Position numbers and translations under genes: made by a program. Under the pieces are notes generated by a model. It worked only from the letters and a program-made list of their open reading frames with translations, was not told the DNA's origin and made no database searches. From Anderseniella sp963700885 (GTDB taxonomy: Bacteria > Pseudomonadota > Alphaproteobacteria > Rhizobiales > Aestuariivirgaceae), in contig CAVOZJ010000022.1 in assembly GCA_963700885.1 (NCBI GenBank), forward strand, positions 1-64,000: a stretch of DNA of 64,000 bases, read 5' to 3'. Below, piece by piece: positions 8,612 to 17,686 of the stretch (position 1 is its first letter; each line of letters opens with the position of its first letter).

Positions 8612-9262
8612 GTGAACACTCGCCCCATATTGATTACCGGTTTCGAACCGTACGCTGGACGGGGCAGAAACCCGGCACATGAGGCCATGACGAAGCTGCA
8701 TGGACGAACAATCGACGGCAAACAAATAGTTGGTCGCAGCCTTCCGGTTTCATTCAGCAAGTTTCCGGATATCGCGGCCGAGTTCATTGAAGAATTAAAC
8801 CCGTCAACAGTAATCAGCCTTGGCCTCTGGCCAGGTGCAAGCCTGATCCGGATTGAACGCATCGCCGTGAACATCGCTGACTTTGGTGTTCCCGATAATG
8901 AAGGTGTTCTGGCTGTCGATGAGGTTGTCGAGCCCAAGGGGGCCGCAGCCTTGATGTCGACGTTGCCGGTAAGGGCTATCGAAAAGGCTCTGTTGGCGCA
9001 GGGAATACCAGCCACCGTCTCCGCGAGCGCCGGGACCTATCTGTGCAACATCTGCCTCTACAGTTTCCTGATGGCTGCACAGCACCATCGCGAACCGGTA
9101 AATTGCGGCTTCATTCATGTCCCTTACCTACCGGAACAGGTTGCCGAATTGCTGATCGAGGTGCGTGATCAGGCAAATCTCGAGTTGCATCAAAGGCACG
9201 ACCTTGCCTCGATGAGCCTGGACTGCATTGTCCGGGCGGTCGAAATTGCCATTTCACAATAA
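8612..9262 (+). CDS. pcp: Pyroglutamyl-peptidase I (pyrrolidone-carboxylate peptidase)
   Basis: A cytoplasmic cysteine peptidase (family C15) that removes N-terminal pyroglutamate from peptides. The family opening ILITGFEPYAG is at the N-terminus. The catalytic Glu is expected in the VNIADFGVPDNEG region, the Cys nucleophile lies in SAGTYLCN, and the His in FIHVPYLPEQ. The reading frame is open from TTG/ATG codons at 8567, but the homologous part starts at the GTG at 8612 (VNTRPILITGF), giving about 216 residues, the normal length. The gene is monocistronic. Confidence 0.9.
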   Translation: MNTRPILITGFEPYAGRGRNPAHEAMTKLHGRTIDGKQIVGRSLPVSFSKFPDIAAEFIEELNPSTVISLGLWPGASLIRIERIAVNIADFGVPDNEGVLAVDEVVEPKGAAALMSTLPVRAIEKALLAQGIPATVSASAGTYLCNICLYSFLMAAQHHREPVNCGFIHVPYLPEQVAELLIEVRDQANLELHQRHDLASMSLDCIVRAVEIAISQ

Positions 9263-9542
9263 TGGAATCTTCAAAACTTTGCTGCGCCGGTTTTTCCCGC
9301 ACTGTACGATTGTGTGAGAGCCTGCAACTGCGCTTCTTTCAGGAAAAATTGGATTGGTTCTGGTTCAATACCTGCTTTGCAATGCTATTCCTGGTTTCAG
9401 GATAAGACCTCAGACGTCCAAAATCCGGCTGGCAACCGCCGTGTGAGCAACTGCACATCGCCTGTCCCGCGACCGGGTTAGGTTTCCCCTCATAAAACAA
9501 GAAACACGGGCGCAAACGCCCGGTATCGAGAGGAACAACCCA

Positions 9543-9809
9543 ATGACCTTCAATCCCGTGATCACTGCATCAATCCTTGCCGGATCGGTTCTTGTCGCCG
9601 TCTCCGGCACAGCTATGGCGGGCGGAAACTATTACGGATCGCATCAAAGCCCCTACGGCGGTCACAGCCATGTAGAGCTTGGCCCTGCTGATGCAAATGA
9701 GGATTTCGCGTTTTACAACTGCAGGTGGTTGAAGAATCGGGCACTGGATACTGGTCTCAATCGTCATTGGCGGGCCTATCGCAAATGCGCCCGGCAATAC
9801 GGTCAGTAA
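9543..9809 (+). CDS. Small exported hypothetical protein
   Basis: An 88-residue protein with a clear Sec signal peptide (MTFNPVITASILAGSVLVAVSG, cleavage after TAMA near residue 26). The mature part is Gly/His/Tyr-rich at first, then a basic, Trp-containing segment with two cysteines (NCRWLKNR and RKCARQYG) that could form a disulfide in the periplasm. I recognise no family. The ribosome-binding site is GAGAGG ten bases upstream. A perfect 6-bp hairpin (CGGGCG CAAA CGCCCG, 9507-9522) lies in the leader just before it and could affect translation. Confidence 0.7.
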   Translation: MTFNPVITASILAGSVLVAVSGTAMAGGNYYGSHQSPYGGHSHVELGPADANEDFAFYNCRWLKNRALDTGLNRHWRAYRKCARQYGQ

Positions 9810-10027
9810 TACCAGGTCTCAAACCCGGCGGCCGGCCCCCTGGCGCGGGGTCTTGCTGGTTTCACTCCTGCCGCAGCACAAAATTCAAATTTCTGGATAA
9901 ATTTTGCATTTCTTAAGTGTGCTTCGCCACAATTAAGTGTATTGAGTGTAATGATAGGGTAATAGGGACGGCATGGCTGTTATCCGTCCCGACTGCGGGA
10001 CGCAGCCAAATTGGTAAGGCAGGAAAG

Positions 10028-10342
10028 ATGACCACAATTGTAAAGGCAGCAATAATTGGTGCGGCCCTGATCACTGGTTCAAGCAGTATGGCACTTGCTC
10101 AGTCAACTCCGCCGATTGATATGCTTGGAGAGCGCTATATCCCCGGAGGCCATAGCTATGATGGTGCAAACAAGGGGTTGCCGACCCTGAACTCCTATGA
10201 AGATCAGACCGACAATCGAACTGACCTGTTCCAGACGGAAAACTACAAGGCCAGTCGTAACCGGGCCTATTGGGACACCTGGGTGAATTCCACCCACGGA
10301 ACTTATCTGGACGGCCAGGTACGATTGACGCCGGAATACTGA
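10028..10342 (+). CDS. Small exported hypothetical protein
   Basis: The frame is open from 9917, but the real start is the ATG at 10028, which has an AGGAAAG ribosome-binding site and begins a signal peptide (MTTIVKAAIIGAALITGSSSMALA, cleavage near residue 25). The mature protein is about 80 residues, polar and aromatic-rich (GGHSYDGANKG, NRAYWDTWVNSTHG), without cysteines and without a family I know. It is probably periplasmic. It follows another small exported protein in the same direction but has a gap of over 200 bases, so each likely has its own promoter. A terminator follows it. Confidence 0.65.
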   Translation: MTTIVKAAIIGAALITGSSSMALAQSTPPIDMLGERYIPGGHSYDGANKGLPTLNSYEDQTDNRTDLFQTENYKASRNRAYWDTWVNSTHGTYLDGQVRLTPEY

Positions 10343-10370
10343 AAAATTGAGGACATAAAACACTGCAAAT

Positions 10371-10392
10371 GGCGGATCAATTATGACCCGCC
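10371..10392 (+). terminator. Rho-independent terminator
   Basis: The stem GGCGG-A-TCA / TGA-C-CCGCC with the four-base loop ATTA lies 28 bases after the stop of the small exported protein, followed by TATTTTAC. It could also serve the convergent minus-strand gene. Confidence 0.7.
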
Positions 10393-10408
10393 TATTTTAC
10401 TCTCCGCA

Positions 10409-10690
10409 TCAGATGCGTGAATTGGCAAATTCCCGAAGCTCGGATTGCGCGCGGGCTATCTGGTCACCATTCAGCCTTTCTGACAATTCCAGGCGACGTA
10501 CTCTTGCCTGATGACTTCCCCGCAGGGCCGCCAGAGAAAACCACTTGTGAGCGCTCACCAGATCTTCATCGGTAGCGTTTTCGCCACACAGGGATAGCCC
10601 AAGAACAACAAACCCATCCTCCGGCATTTTGATTTCATCTTGCTTTGGGGTGACATCGCGATAGTCCGCGAGTTCAATTATCTTGGACAT
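10409..10690 (-). CDS. Small Sel1-like repeat protein
   Basis: A 93-residue cytoplasmic protein. The frame is open from 10774, but the ATG at 10690 has a GGAGGG ribosome-binding site and fits the start MSKIIELADYRD. The C-terminal half (DLVSAHKWFSLAALRGSHQARVRRLEL and on) matches a single Sel1/TPR-like helical repeat of the kind found in short conserved alphaproteobacterial proteins, where it ends in a region like IARAQSELREF. Such repeats bind other proteins; the partner is unknown. Confidence 0.65.
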   Translation of the reverse strand: MSKIIELADYRDVTPKQDEIKMPEDGFVVLGLSLCGENATDEDLVSAHKWFSLAALRGSHQARVRRLELSERLNGDQIARAQSELREFANSRI

Positions 10691-10930
10691 GGCCGTCAGC
10701 CCTCCGGTTACGCTGTACTGTTGGTCACCTTGCCAGCAAACAACCCAAACAGCGTTAAGAGGCATGGTTATCAAACCATGAAATTTCCCATCTCCGTGTA
10801 AGCAATCCGGTAAAAATCATCTTGTTTGCCAAGCTGCTTCTGGCTGAATGCTGCCATTCCTGACCAATCTTCCCCCTTTGTGAAATTAACTACATGTCAA
10901 CCATACCGAAGAGTAAAGTCTGATTGGGCG

Positions 10931-11638
10931 TTAGCCTTGTTTTGCGCCGCCAAACAAAATTGCGTGTGCCGCATCATCATTTTTGAGATCCTCCGGCCTG
11001 CCCCGGAACTCCGCTCCTACTGCCATGCCGGCCACCACCGCTGGACGTGCCATTACCGCCTCATACCAACGTTTGAGATGAGGGAAATCATTCAGATCCT
11101 GCCCCTGTCGCTTGTGCGGCTTTATCCAGCCAATACAGGCCATGTCAGCGATGGAATAATCACCCGCAAGATATTCCGACTTGCCAAGCCTTGTGTTCAT
11201 GACGCCATACAATCGCGCAACCTCATTGGTATAGCGATCAACGGCGTAGGTTAGCTGTTCCCTGGCATAGAACCTGAAATGATGCGCTTGCCCGCACATC
11301 GGACCCAAATTCCCCATCTGCCAGTAGAGCCACTGTTCAACAGCTACACGATTCCTCGTATCGGCCGGATAGAACAGGCCGGTCTTGTTGCCCAGATACT
11401 GTAATATGGCACCTGATTCAAACACGGAGATGGACTGGCTTCCGGGCCCGTCGGGATCAATAATTGCGGGCATCCGGTTGTTGGGCGAGATATCAAGGAA
11501 TCCCGGCTCAAACTGATCGCCTTTACGAATATCGACATATCTGGTTTCGTAAGGTAGCGCGCACTCCTCCAGCATGATGGAAATTTTCCACCCGTTCGGC
11601 GTCGGCCAGTAGTAAAGCTCAATAGGCGCCTGTGTCAT
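10931..11638 (-). CDS. Glutathione S-transferase family protein (YfcG/YghU-like)
   Basis: A 235-residue cytoplasmic GST. The N-terminal thioredoxin-like domain has the opening IELYYWPTPNGWKISIMLEE, with PNG in place of the classical Tyr/Ser site as in the E. coli YfcG/YghU group, and the conserved cis-Pro/glutathione-binding elements NNRMPAIIDP and VFESGAILQYL. The helical C-terminal domain contains YSIADMACIGWI. YfcG-type enzymes act as disulfide reductases with glutathione, so that is the likely chemistry. It is 17 bases downstream of gatB on the same strand, so the two may be cotranscribed. Confidence 0.87.
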   Translation of the reverse strand: MTQAPIELYYWPTPNGWKISIMLEECALPYETRYVDIRKGDQFEPGFLDISPNNRMPAIIDPDGPGSQSISVFESGAILQYLGNKTGLFYPADTRNRVAVEQWLYWQMGNLGPMCGQAHHFRFYAREQLTYAVDRYTNEVARLYGVMNTRLGKSEYLAGDYSIADMACIGWIKPHKRQGQDLNDFPHLKRWYEAVMARPAVVAGMAVGAEFRGRPEDLKNDDAAHAILFGGAKQG

Positions 11639-11655
11639 GTCATACCTATCAAACT

Positions 11656-13140
11656 CTAGTCCACGCCCAATTTGGCTTTGAGTAATTCATTGACTGCCTG
11701 CGGATTTGCCTTGCCGCCGGTAGACTTCATCACCTGACCAACAAACCAGCCGACCATGGCAGGTTTTTCAGCAACCGCCGCCACCTTGTCCGGATTGGCT
11801 GCAATCACCTCATTCACAGCCGCCTCTATGGCGCCGGTATCGGTGACCTGCTTCAGCCCTCGTTCTTCCACTACCTGCCTGGGATCAACGCCGGGTTCAG
11901 TCCACGTAATTTCAAACACATCCTTGGCGATTTTACCGGAGATGGTCTTGTCGCTGATCATGTCTACAATTGTGCCGAGCTGAGCCGCAGATATAGGGCT
12001 TTCCTCTATGTCCCTGCCTTCCTTGTTCAACCGGCCAAACAATTCGTTGATAACCCAGTTGGCTGCGATCTTGCCATCTCTGCCAGCGGCGACCCTCTCG
12101 AAGTAATTCGCTGACGCAGGTTCCATGATCAGTACTTCAGCATCATATGGCGTAAGTCCAAAGTTCATTACAAGCCGTGCCTTTTTCTCATCCGGCAGTT
12201 CCGGCAAGGACGACCTGATGGCTTCAATCCAGCTCGCCTTAATCTCAAGCGGCAACAGGTCGGGGTCGGGAAAATAACGGTAGTCGTGGGCTTCTTCCTT
12301 TGACCGCATGGAGCGGGTTTCGCCCTTGCGGGGATCAAACAGCCGGGTCTCCTGGTCAATGCTTCCGCCATCCTCGAGGATATCAATCTGACGGCGCGCC
12401 TCATATTCGATTGCCTGTCCCATAAACCGCAATGAATTGACATTCTTGATTTCGCAGCGGGTCCCGGCCTCACCACCGGGTTTGCGTACGGATACGTTGA
12501 CATCAGCCCGCAGGGACCCTTCTTCCATGTTGCCGTCGCAGGTACCCAGGTATCGCATGATGGTGCGCAGCTTGGAGACATAGGCCTTGGCCTCGTCTGC
12601 AGATCTCATGTCGGGCTTCGATACGATTTCCATAAGCGCAACCCCTGAACGGTTCAGATCGACCATCGACATGGTGGGGTGCTGATCGTGGATAGACTTT
12701 CCTGCATCCTGCTCCAGATGGAGCCGCTCTATTCCAACTTCAACCTGCCTGGTCTCGTCCATATCCAGAACAACCCGACCTTCGCCCACGATCGGTTGCT
12801 TGAACTGCGAAATCTGGTAGCCCTGCGGCAGATCGGGGTAAAAATAGTTCTTCCGGTCAAATACCGAATATCCATTGATCTCGGCCTTCAGGCCAAGACC
12901 GGTGCGAACTGCCTGCTCAACGCAGTACTCGTTGATGACCGGCAGCATGCCCGGCATCGCTGCATCCACCAGGGACACATGATCATTCGGCTCTCCCCCG
13001 TACTCTGCAGAAGCCCCGGAGAACAGTTTTGATCTGGAACTCACCTGGGCATGAACTTCCAGCCCGATGATGATCTCCCAGGGGCCGGTGCCCCCTTCAA
13101 TCCAGTCTGATTTGTCAGCGACACGCGCGAATAAGGTCAT
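11656..13140 (-). CDS. gatB: Asp-tRNA(Asn)/Glu-tRNA(Gln) amidotransferase subunit B
   Basis: Subunit of the GatCAB complex, which activates Glu-tRNA(Gln) or Asp-tRNA(Asn) with ATP and amidates it with ammonia from GatA. At 494 residues it is full length. It shows the GatB cradle signatures GLEVHAQVSSRSKLFSG, LPQGYQISQF, DLNRSGVALMEIVS and EEGSLRADVNVSVR, plus a C-terminal YqeY-like tRNA-binding domain ending NPQAVNELLKAKL. No gatA or gatC is adjacent upstream (13141-13587 is empty), although gatCAB are often together; they must lie elsewhere. Confidence 0.97.
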   Translation of the reverse strand: MTLFARVADKSDWIEGGTGPWEIIIGLEVHAQVSSRSKLFSGASAEYGGEPNDHVSLVDAAMPGMLPVINEYCVEQAVRTGLGLKAEINGYSVFDRKNYFYPDLPQGYQISQFKQPIVGEGRVVLDMDETRQVEVGIERLHLEQDAGKSIHDQHPTMSMVDLNRSGVALMEIVSKPDMRSADEAKAYVSKLRTIMRYLGTCDGNMEEGSLRADVNVSVRKPGGEAGTRCEIKNVNSLRFMGQAIEYEARRQIDILEDGGSIDQETRLFDPRKGETRSMRSKEEAHDYRYFPDPDLLPLEIKASWIEAIRSSLPELPDEKKARLVMNFGLTPYDAEVLIMEPASANYFERVAAGRDGKIAANWVINELFGRLNKEGRDIEESPISAAQLGTIVDMISDKTISGKIAKDVFEITWTEPGVDPRQVVEERGLKQVTDTGAIEAAVNEVIAANPDKVAAVAEKPAMVGWFVGQVMKSTGGKANPQAVNELLKAKLGVD

Positions 13141-13587
13141 GGATCAAAAGCCCTGTAAAAACGGTATGAGTACTGCTGTGACTTCGTAACCCGCGGCACG
13201 CGTTGCAGCAAGGCCCAAACCTGCCTGCAATCGCCGCACGGGCGCCAGCGGGACAAAATAAGAACATGCCAGGCAAGACCTCCTACAAAACCACCTCGCT
13301 GGGCACCGGGTGTCCGGTCACCTTACACAACGCTATGGGGCTGGAACGCGAGAGTGCATTGATGCTCAAATGGATGCTTGTAAGGCTGAATGAACATTGC
13401 ATATCGAGTATTGCCCCCAACTCACTTCTTTGGGGCGTTGGATCGGCAAATTGCGATGAAACGGCGAGGCGTATGGGGAAGTTTAGCCGTGGATAAAACA
13501 ATCGCTTGGCGTCAAAGTGGCGCAGATTGTCAGTAGCATCAGCCGCGCCCCGTTGCGCATGTTCTCTTTTTGATCTAGCACTCCATC
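13141..13587. other. Intergenic, no convincing gene
   Basis: The space between divergent gatB and uvrA. A 97-codon plus-strand ORF at 13203 has no ribosome-binding site or protein-like composition that I can support. The region should contain both promoters and possibly a LexA box for uvrA, which I could not place. Confidence 0.5.
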
Positions 13588-16509
13588 ATGACCGAATCCA
13601 AACGCATCATATCAGTTCAGGGCGCGCGCGAGCACAACCTCAAGAACATTTCCATCGAACTTCCGCGCGACCGGCTGATCGTATTCACCGGCCTGTCCGG
13701 ATCGGGCAAGTCGTCTCTGGCATTCGACACAATCTATGCCGAGGGTCAGCGCCGCTATGTGGAAAGCCTGTCGGCCTATGCCCGGCAATTCCTTGAGATG
13801 ATGCAGAAGCCCGATGTAGATCAGATTGACGGTTTGTCACCTGCCATCTCCATTGAACAGAAGACAACCAGCCGCAATCCACGTTCGACTGTTGGCACGG
13901 TTACCGAGATCTACGACTATATGCGGCTGCTGTTTGCCCGCGTCGGTATTGCCTATTCGCCTGTAACTGGCCTGCCAATCCAGAGCCAGACTGTCACACA
14001 GATGGTGGATCGCGTGATGGATATTGACGACGGCACACGGCTTTACCTGCTCGCTCCGATCATTCGCGGCCGCAAGGGCGAATACCGCAAGGAATTTGCC
14101 GAGTTGATGAAGAAGGGTTTTCAGCGGGTCAAGGTCGATGGTCAGTTTTACGAAATCGCCGACGTGCCTGCGCTGGATAAAAAATTCAAACACGATATTG
14201 ACGTCGTGGTGGACCGTATTGTAGTGCGCGATGACATTGCCGCCCGGCTTGCAGACAGCTTTGAAACCGCCCTGAAACTGACCGATGGACTGGCGCTGGT
14301 GGAATTTGCGGACAAGCCGTTGCCGGATGCGGAAACCTCGGTCAGCAGTACCAACAAATCGCTGAACGAAACCCATGAACGCATTACTTTTTCGGAGAGG
14401 TTTGCGTGCCCGGTATCAGGCTTTACCATAGATGAGGTAGAGCCAAGACTGTTTTCATTCAACAATCCGTTTGGTGCCTGCCCCAAGTGTGACGGGCTCG
14501 GCACCGAACTGCGTTTTGAAGCCGACCTCGTTGTGCCGGACAAAACCTTGTCCATGCGGCAGGGGTGCATTGTGCCGTGGGCCAAAACCGGCGCGACGTC
14601 ACCATACTACACCCAGACCCTGCAGGCGTTGTGCAAGCACTACAACACCTCCATGTCGACGCCCTGGGAAGAGCTTGGTGATGACATAAAGGATGCCGTT
14701 TTGCACGGAACCGGCAAGGAGGAAATTACCTTCGTTTATGATGACGGGCTCAGGACTTACAAGACCAGGAAGCCGTTCGAAGGTGTCATCGGCAATATCG
14801 AGCGGCGTTGGCGGGAAACCGATTCAAGCTGGGTGCGCGAGGAACTGGCTCAGTTTCAGTCAGACCATCCCTGTCAGGCGTGTGAAGGCTACCGGCTGAA
14901 ACCGCAGGCGCTGGCGGTTCGCATCGATGGCCTGCACGTTGCACAGGTCTCGCTGATGTCAATCCGCGCCGCCAATGACTGGTTTGATGAGCTTTCCGGA
15001 AAGCTGACACCCAAGGAACTGGAAATCGCAGCGCGTATACTCAAGGAAATTCGCGAACGGTTGAAATTCCTCGTCGATGTCGGGCTGGACTATCTCACCC
15101 TGTCGCGCAAGTCCGGAACCTTGTCAGGTGGTGAAAGCCAGCGCATCCGGCTTGCGTCACAAATCGGATCCGGTCTGACCGGCGTTCTGTATGTTCTGGA
15201 TGAGCCATCCATCGGCCTGCACCAGCGCGACAACGCCAGGTTGCTGGAAACGCTGATGCACCTGCGTGACATCGGCAACACGGTTATTGTGGTTGAGCAT
15301 GATGAGGACGCAATCCGGTCAGCTGATCATGTCGTTGATATTGGCCCGGGCGCCGGCATTCACGGCGGCAACATTGTGGCACAAGGCAGCGCCGAGGAAG
15401 TAATGGCAAACACTGCTTCTCTGACAGGGAAATATCTGACAGGCGCCATGCAGGTACCGACACCGGCAAGCCGTCGAAGGTTCAACAAGAAGCGGGCTAT
15501 CAGGGTATCCGGTGCACGTGCCAACAATCTGAAGAATGTCTCCACCCAATTACCGCTTGGCCTTTTTACCTGTGTCACCGGTGTCTCGGGAGGCGGCAAA
15601 TCAACATTGCTGATCGACACTGTCTACAAGGCAGCAGCACGCAAGCTGATGAAGACACGCGAGATTCCGGCAGAGCATGACCGGATTGAGGGTCTGGAGA
15701 TGCTCGACAAGATAATTGACATCGACCAGTCTCCCATCGGCCGCACTCCACGCTCCAACCCGGCAACCTATACCGGCGCATTCACACCGGTCCGCGACTG
15801 GTTTGCGGCGCTGCCGGAATCCAAAGCCCGCGGTTACGGCCCGGGCCGCTTTTCGTTCAACGTCAAGGGCGGTCGTTGCGAAACTTGCCAGGGTGATGGC
15901 GTTATCAAAATTGAAATGCATTTCCTGCCGGACGTCTACGTGACGTGTGATGCCTGCCATGGCAAACGTTACAATCGCGAAACCCTGGACATCACTTTCA
16001 AGGGCAAGTCCATCGCTGACATTCTCGACATGACCGTTGCCGAGGGGGCCGACTTCTTCCGCGCAGTACCGGCTGTGCGCGACAAGCTGGTGACACTTGA
16101 AAGGGTCGGGCTGGGTTACATCAAGGTGGGACAACAGGCGACCACATTGTCCGGCGGTGAAGCTCAACGGGTCAAGCTGGCGAAAGAATTGTCCAAACGT
16201 GCAACTGGCCGCACACTTTATCTGCTGGATGAACCAACCACCGGGCTGCATTTCCACGATGTCGCCAAATTGCTGGAAGTGCTGCATGAATTGGTCGAGC
16301 ACGGCAATACGGTTGTTGTCATCGAACATAATCTCGAAGTCATCAAGACCGCAGACTGGATTATCGACCTTGGCCCGGAAGGAGGTGACGGCGGTGGCGA
16401 GATAATTGCGACCGGCACTCCGGAAGATATTGTCAGCGTCGAGCGTTCCTATACCGGCCGGTATCTTGGCCCCGTGCTTTCGCGCGGAAAGCAGGCAGCA
16501 GCAGAATAA
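13588..16509 (+). CDS. uvrA: Excinuclease ABC subunit A
   Basis: DNA damage recognition ATPase of nucleotide excision repair; it loads UvrB at lesions. The 973-residue length is normal. Two ABC ATPase modules are complete: Walker A GLSGSGKSS near residue 32-40, zinc site 1 near CPKCDGLG, signature LSGGESQRIRLA, then Walker A GVSGGGKST, zinc site 2 (GRCETCQGDG...CDACHGKRYN) and signature LSGGEAQRVKLAKEL followed by LLDEPTTGLH. It is transcribed alone; the LysR gene follows after 83 bases. Confidence 0.98.
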   Translation: MTESKRIISVQGAREHNLKNISIELPRDRLIVFTGLSGSGKSSLAFDTIYAEGQRRYVESLSAYARQFLEMMQKPDVDQIDGLSPAISIEQKTTSRNPRSTVGTVTEIYDYMRLLFARVGIAYSPVTGLPIQSQTVTQMVDRVMDIDDGTRLYLLAPIIRGRKGEYRKEFAELMKKGFQRVKVDGQFYEIADVPALDKKFKHDIDVVVDRIVVRDDIAARLADSFETALKLTDGLALVEFADKPLPDAETSVSSTNKSLNETHERITFSERFACPVSGFTIDEVEPRLFSFNNPFGACPKCDGLGTELRFEADLVVPDKTLSMRQGCIVPWAKTGATSPYYTQTLQALCKHYNTSMSTPWEELGDDIKDAVLHGTGKEEITFVYDDGLRTYKTRKPFEGVIGNIERRWRETDSSWVREELAQFQSDHPCQACEGYRLKPQALAVRIDGLHVAQVSLMSIRAANDWFDELSGKLTPKELEIAARILKEIRERLKFLVDVGLDYLTLSRKSGTLSGGESQRIRLASQIGSGLTGVLYVLDEPSIGLHQRDNARLLETLMHLRDIGNTVIVVEHDEDAIRSADHVVDIGPGAGIHGGNIVAQGSAEEVMANTASLTGKYLTGAMQVPTPASRRRFNKKRAIRVSGARANNLKNVSTQLPLGLFTCVTGVSGGGKSTLLIDTVYKAAARKLMKTREIPAEHDRIEGLEMLDKIIDIDQSPIGRTPRSNPATYTGAFTPVRDWFAALPESKARGYGPGRFSFNVKGGRCETCQGDGVIKIEMHFLPDVYVTCDACHGKRYNRETLDITFKGKSIADILDMTVAEGADFFRAVPAVRDKLVTLERVGLGYIKVGQQATTLSGGEAQRVKLAKELSKRATGRTLYLLDEPTTGLHFHDVAKLLEVLHELVEHGNTVVVIEHNLEVIKTADWIIDLGPEGGDGGGEIIATGTPEDIVSVERSYTGRYLGPVLSRGKQAAAE

Positions 16510-16592
16510 TCCGTCATGATTGCAGATCATACCTGATGCTGTTAACATGCTAGAAATCTGTACAATAATCAATCCGGCAATAATTTATTCTC

Positions 16593-17507
16593 ATGGCTAT
16601 CGCGCTTCGCAAGAACCTGCCGCCGACAAACGCACTGGTCGTGTTTGAAGCAGCGGGCCGCCACGTGAATTTCACCCGGGCAGCAAAGGAACTGGACGTC
16701 ACCCAGTCCGCGGTTAGCCGGCAGATTCAATTGCTGGAGGAGTATCTTGGTGTAGCGGTGTTTCAGCGCCAGTCGCGCGGCCTGTCACTCACCCGGGAAG
16801 GTGAACGCTTGCATCGCGCTGTCGGCATGGGACTTGAGCACATCGCCAATGTGTCATCTGATTTGCGCCGGCAACCTGGGCCCGGCGAACTGACAGTAGC
16901 AACATCAGTGGCGTTTGCATCCTACTGGCTGATGGCGCGCATAGCCAAGTTTCGCGGCTCACACCCTGAAGTCGACATACGCCTGGTCGCATCGTCTCCG
17001 GTATATGATCTGGCCAGTGAAGGTATTGACATTGCTGTCCGCTACGGTGCTGGCGAATGGCCTGCCGCAGATGCTGTACGCCTGTTCGACAATGAAATCT
17101 GGCCGGTGTGTTCCCCCCGGTACATGGAAAAGTCCAGCCCGATCAATACTGAAACAGATTTGCTGCGCCATTCGCTGCTCCACCTGAACAAGTTTGACAG
17201 GAACTGGGTGACCTGGGACAGCTTTCTGGAATCGCTTGGAGTTGAAGGAGAACAGTCAGGCCGCGGCTTCACCTTCGACAACTATATGGTGCTGATCCAG
17301 TCTGCCTTGCGTGGCGAGGGCATAGCGCTTTGTGGAAGGCGATTGGCTGAAGATTTCATCGAACAGGGCGATCTTGTCCGCCCGATCGATGCAGCCCTGC
17401 AGTCTGATCGCGGTTTCTGGCTTCTAAGGCCCAGGGAAGGACAATTGTCACGGCAGGCACGGCAGTTTTATGAATGGTTACTCGATGAGGCCCGGCAACC
17501 TGCCTGA
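16593..17507 (+). CDS. LysR-family transcriptional regulator (GcvA-like)
   Basis: A 304-residue DNA-binding regulator. It has an N-terminal winged helix-turn-helix (about 10-70) with NFTRAAKELDVTQSAVSRQIQLLEEYLGVAVFQRQSRGLSLT, then a periplasmic-binding-protein-like effector domain (about 95-300) with VATSVAFASYWLMARIAKF and GIDIAVRYGAGEW, patterns close to the GcvA subgroup. No divergent target gene is adjacent, since uvrA lies upstream on the same strand, so its regulon is unknown. The second IS element lies 163 bases downstream. Confidence 0.9.
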   Translation: MAIALRKNLPPTNALVVFEAAGRHVNFTRAAKELDVTQSAVSRQIQLLEEYLGVAVFQRQSRGLSLTREGERLHRAVGMGLEHIANVSSDLRRQPGPGELTVATSVAFASYWLMARIAKFRGSHPEVDIRLVASSPVYDLASEGIDIAVRYGAGEWPAADAVRLFDNEIWPVCSPRYMEKSSPINTETDLLRHSLLHLNKFDRNWVTWDSFLESLGVEGEQSGRGFTFDNYMVLIQSALRGEGIALCGRRLAEDFIEQGDLVRPIDAALQSDRGFWLLRPREGQLSRQARQFYEWLLDEARQPA

Positions 17508-17666
17508 GTATGCTTGTCTCACAGGACAAGGCGTCTGTCTCAACGAAAGCCAGGCAAATCATCCCTGTTCATGATCAATCCATCAATCCACACAAATTGG
17601 ACGCTCTAGCTGGGCAACAGGAAACGGGTCGGCAGTTTACCATCTTGCCGACTTGCAGTATTGCCT

Positions 17667-17686
17667 CTAGCCCGCATTTCTCACCA
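17667..17686. repeat. Left end of second IS: CTAG duplication plus inverted repeat
   Basis: CTAG at 17667-17670 is followed by the left terminal inverted repeat CCCGCATTTCTCACCA (17671-17686), identical to the right end over 16 bases. Confidence 0.88.

Noticed and set aside
13203..13496. 97-codon ORF in the gatB-uvrA gap
   Set aside because: No ribosome-binding site, no hydrophobic core or motif; likely chance.
15601..16572. 323-codon minus-strand ORF opposite uvrA
   Set aside because: Antisense to the conserved C-terminal half of UvrA; composition is that of a shadow frame.
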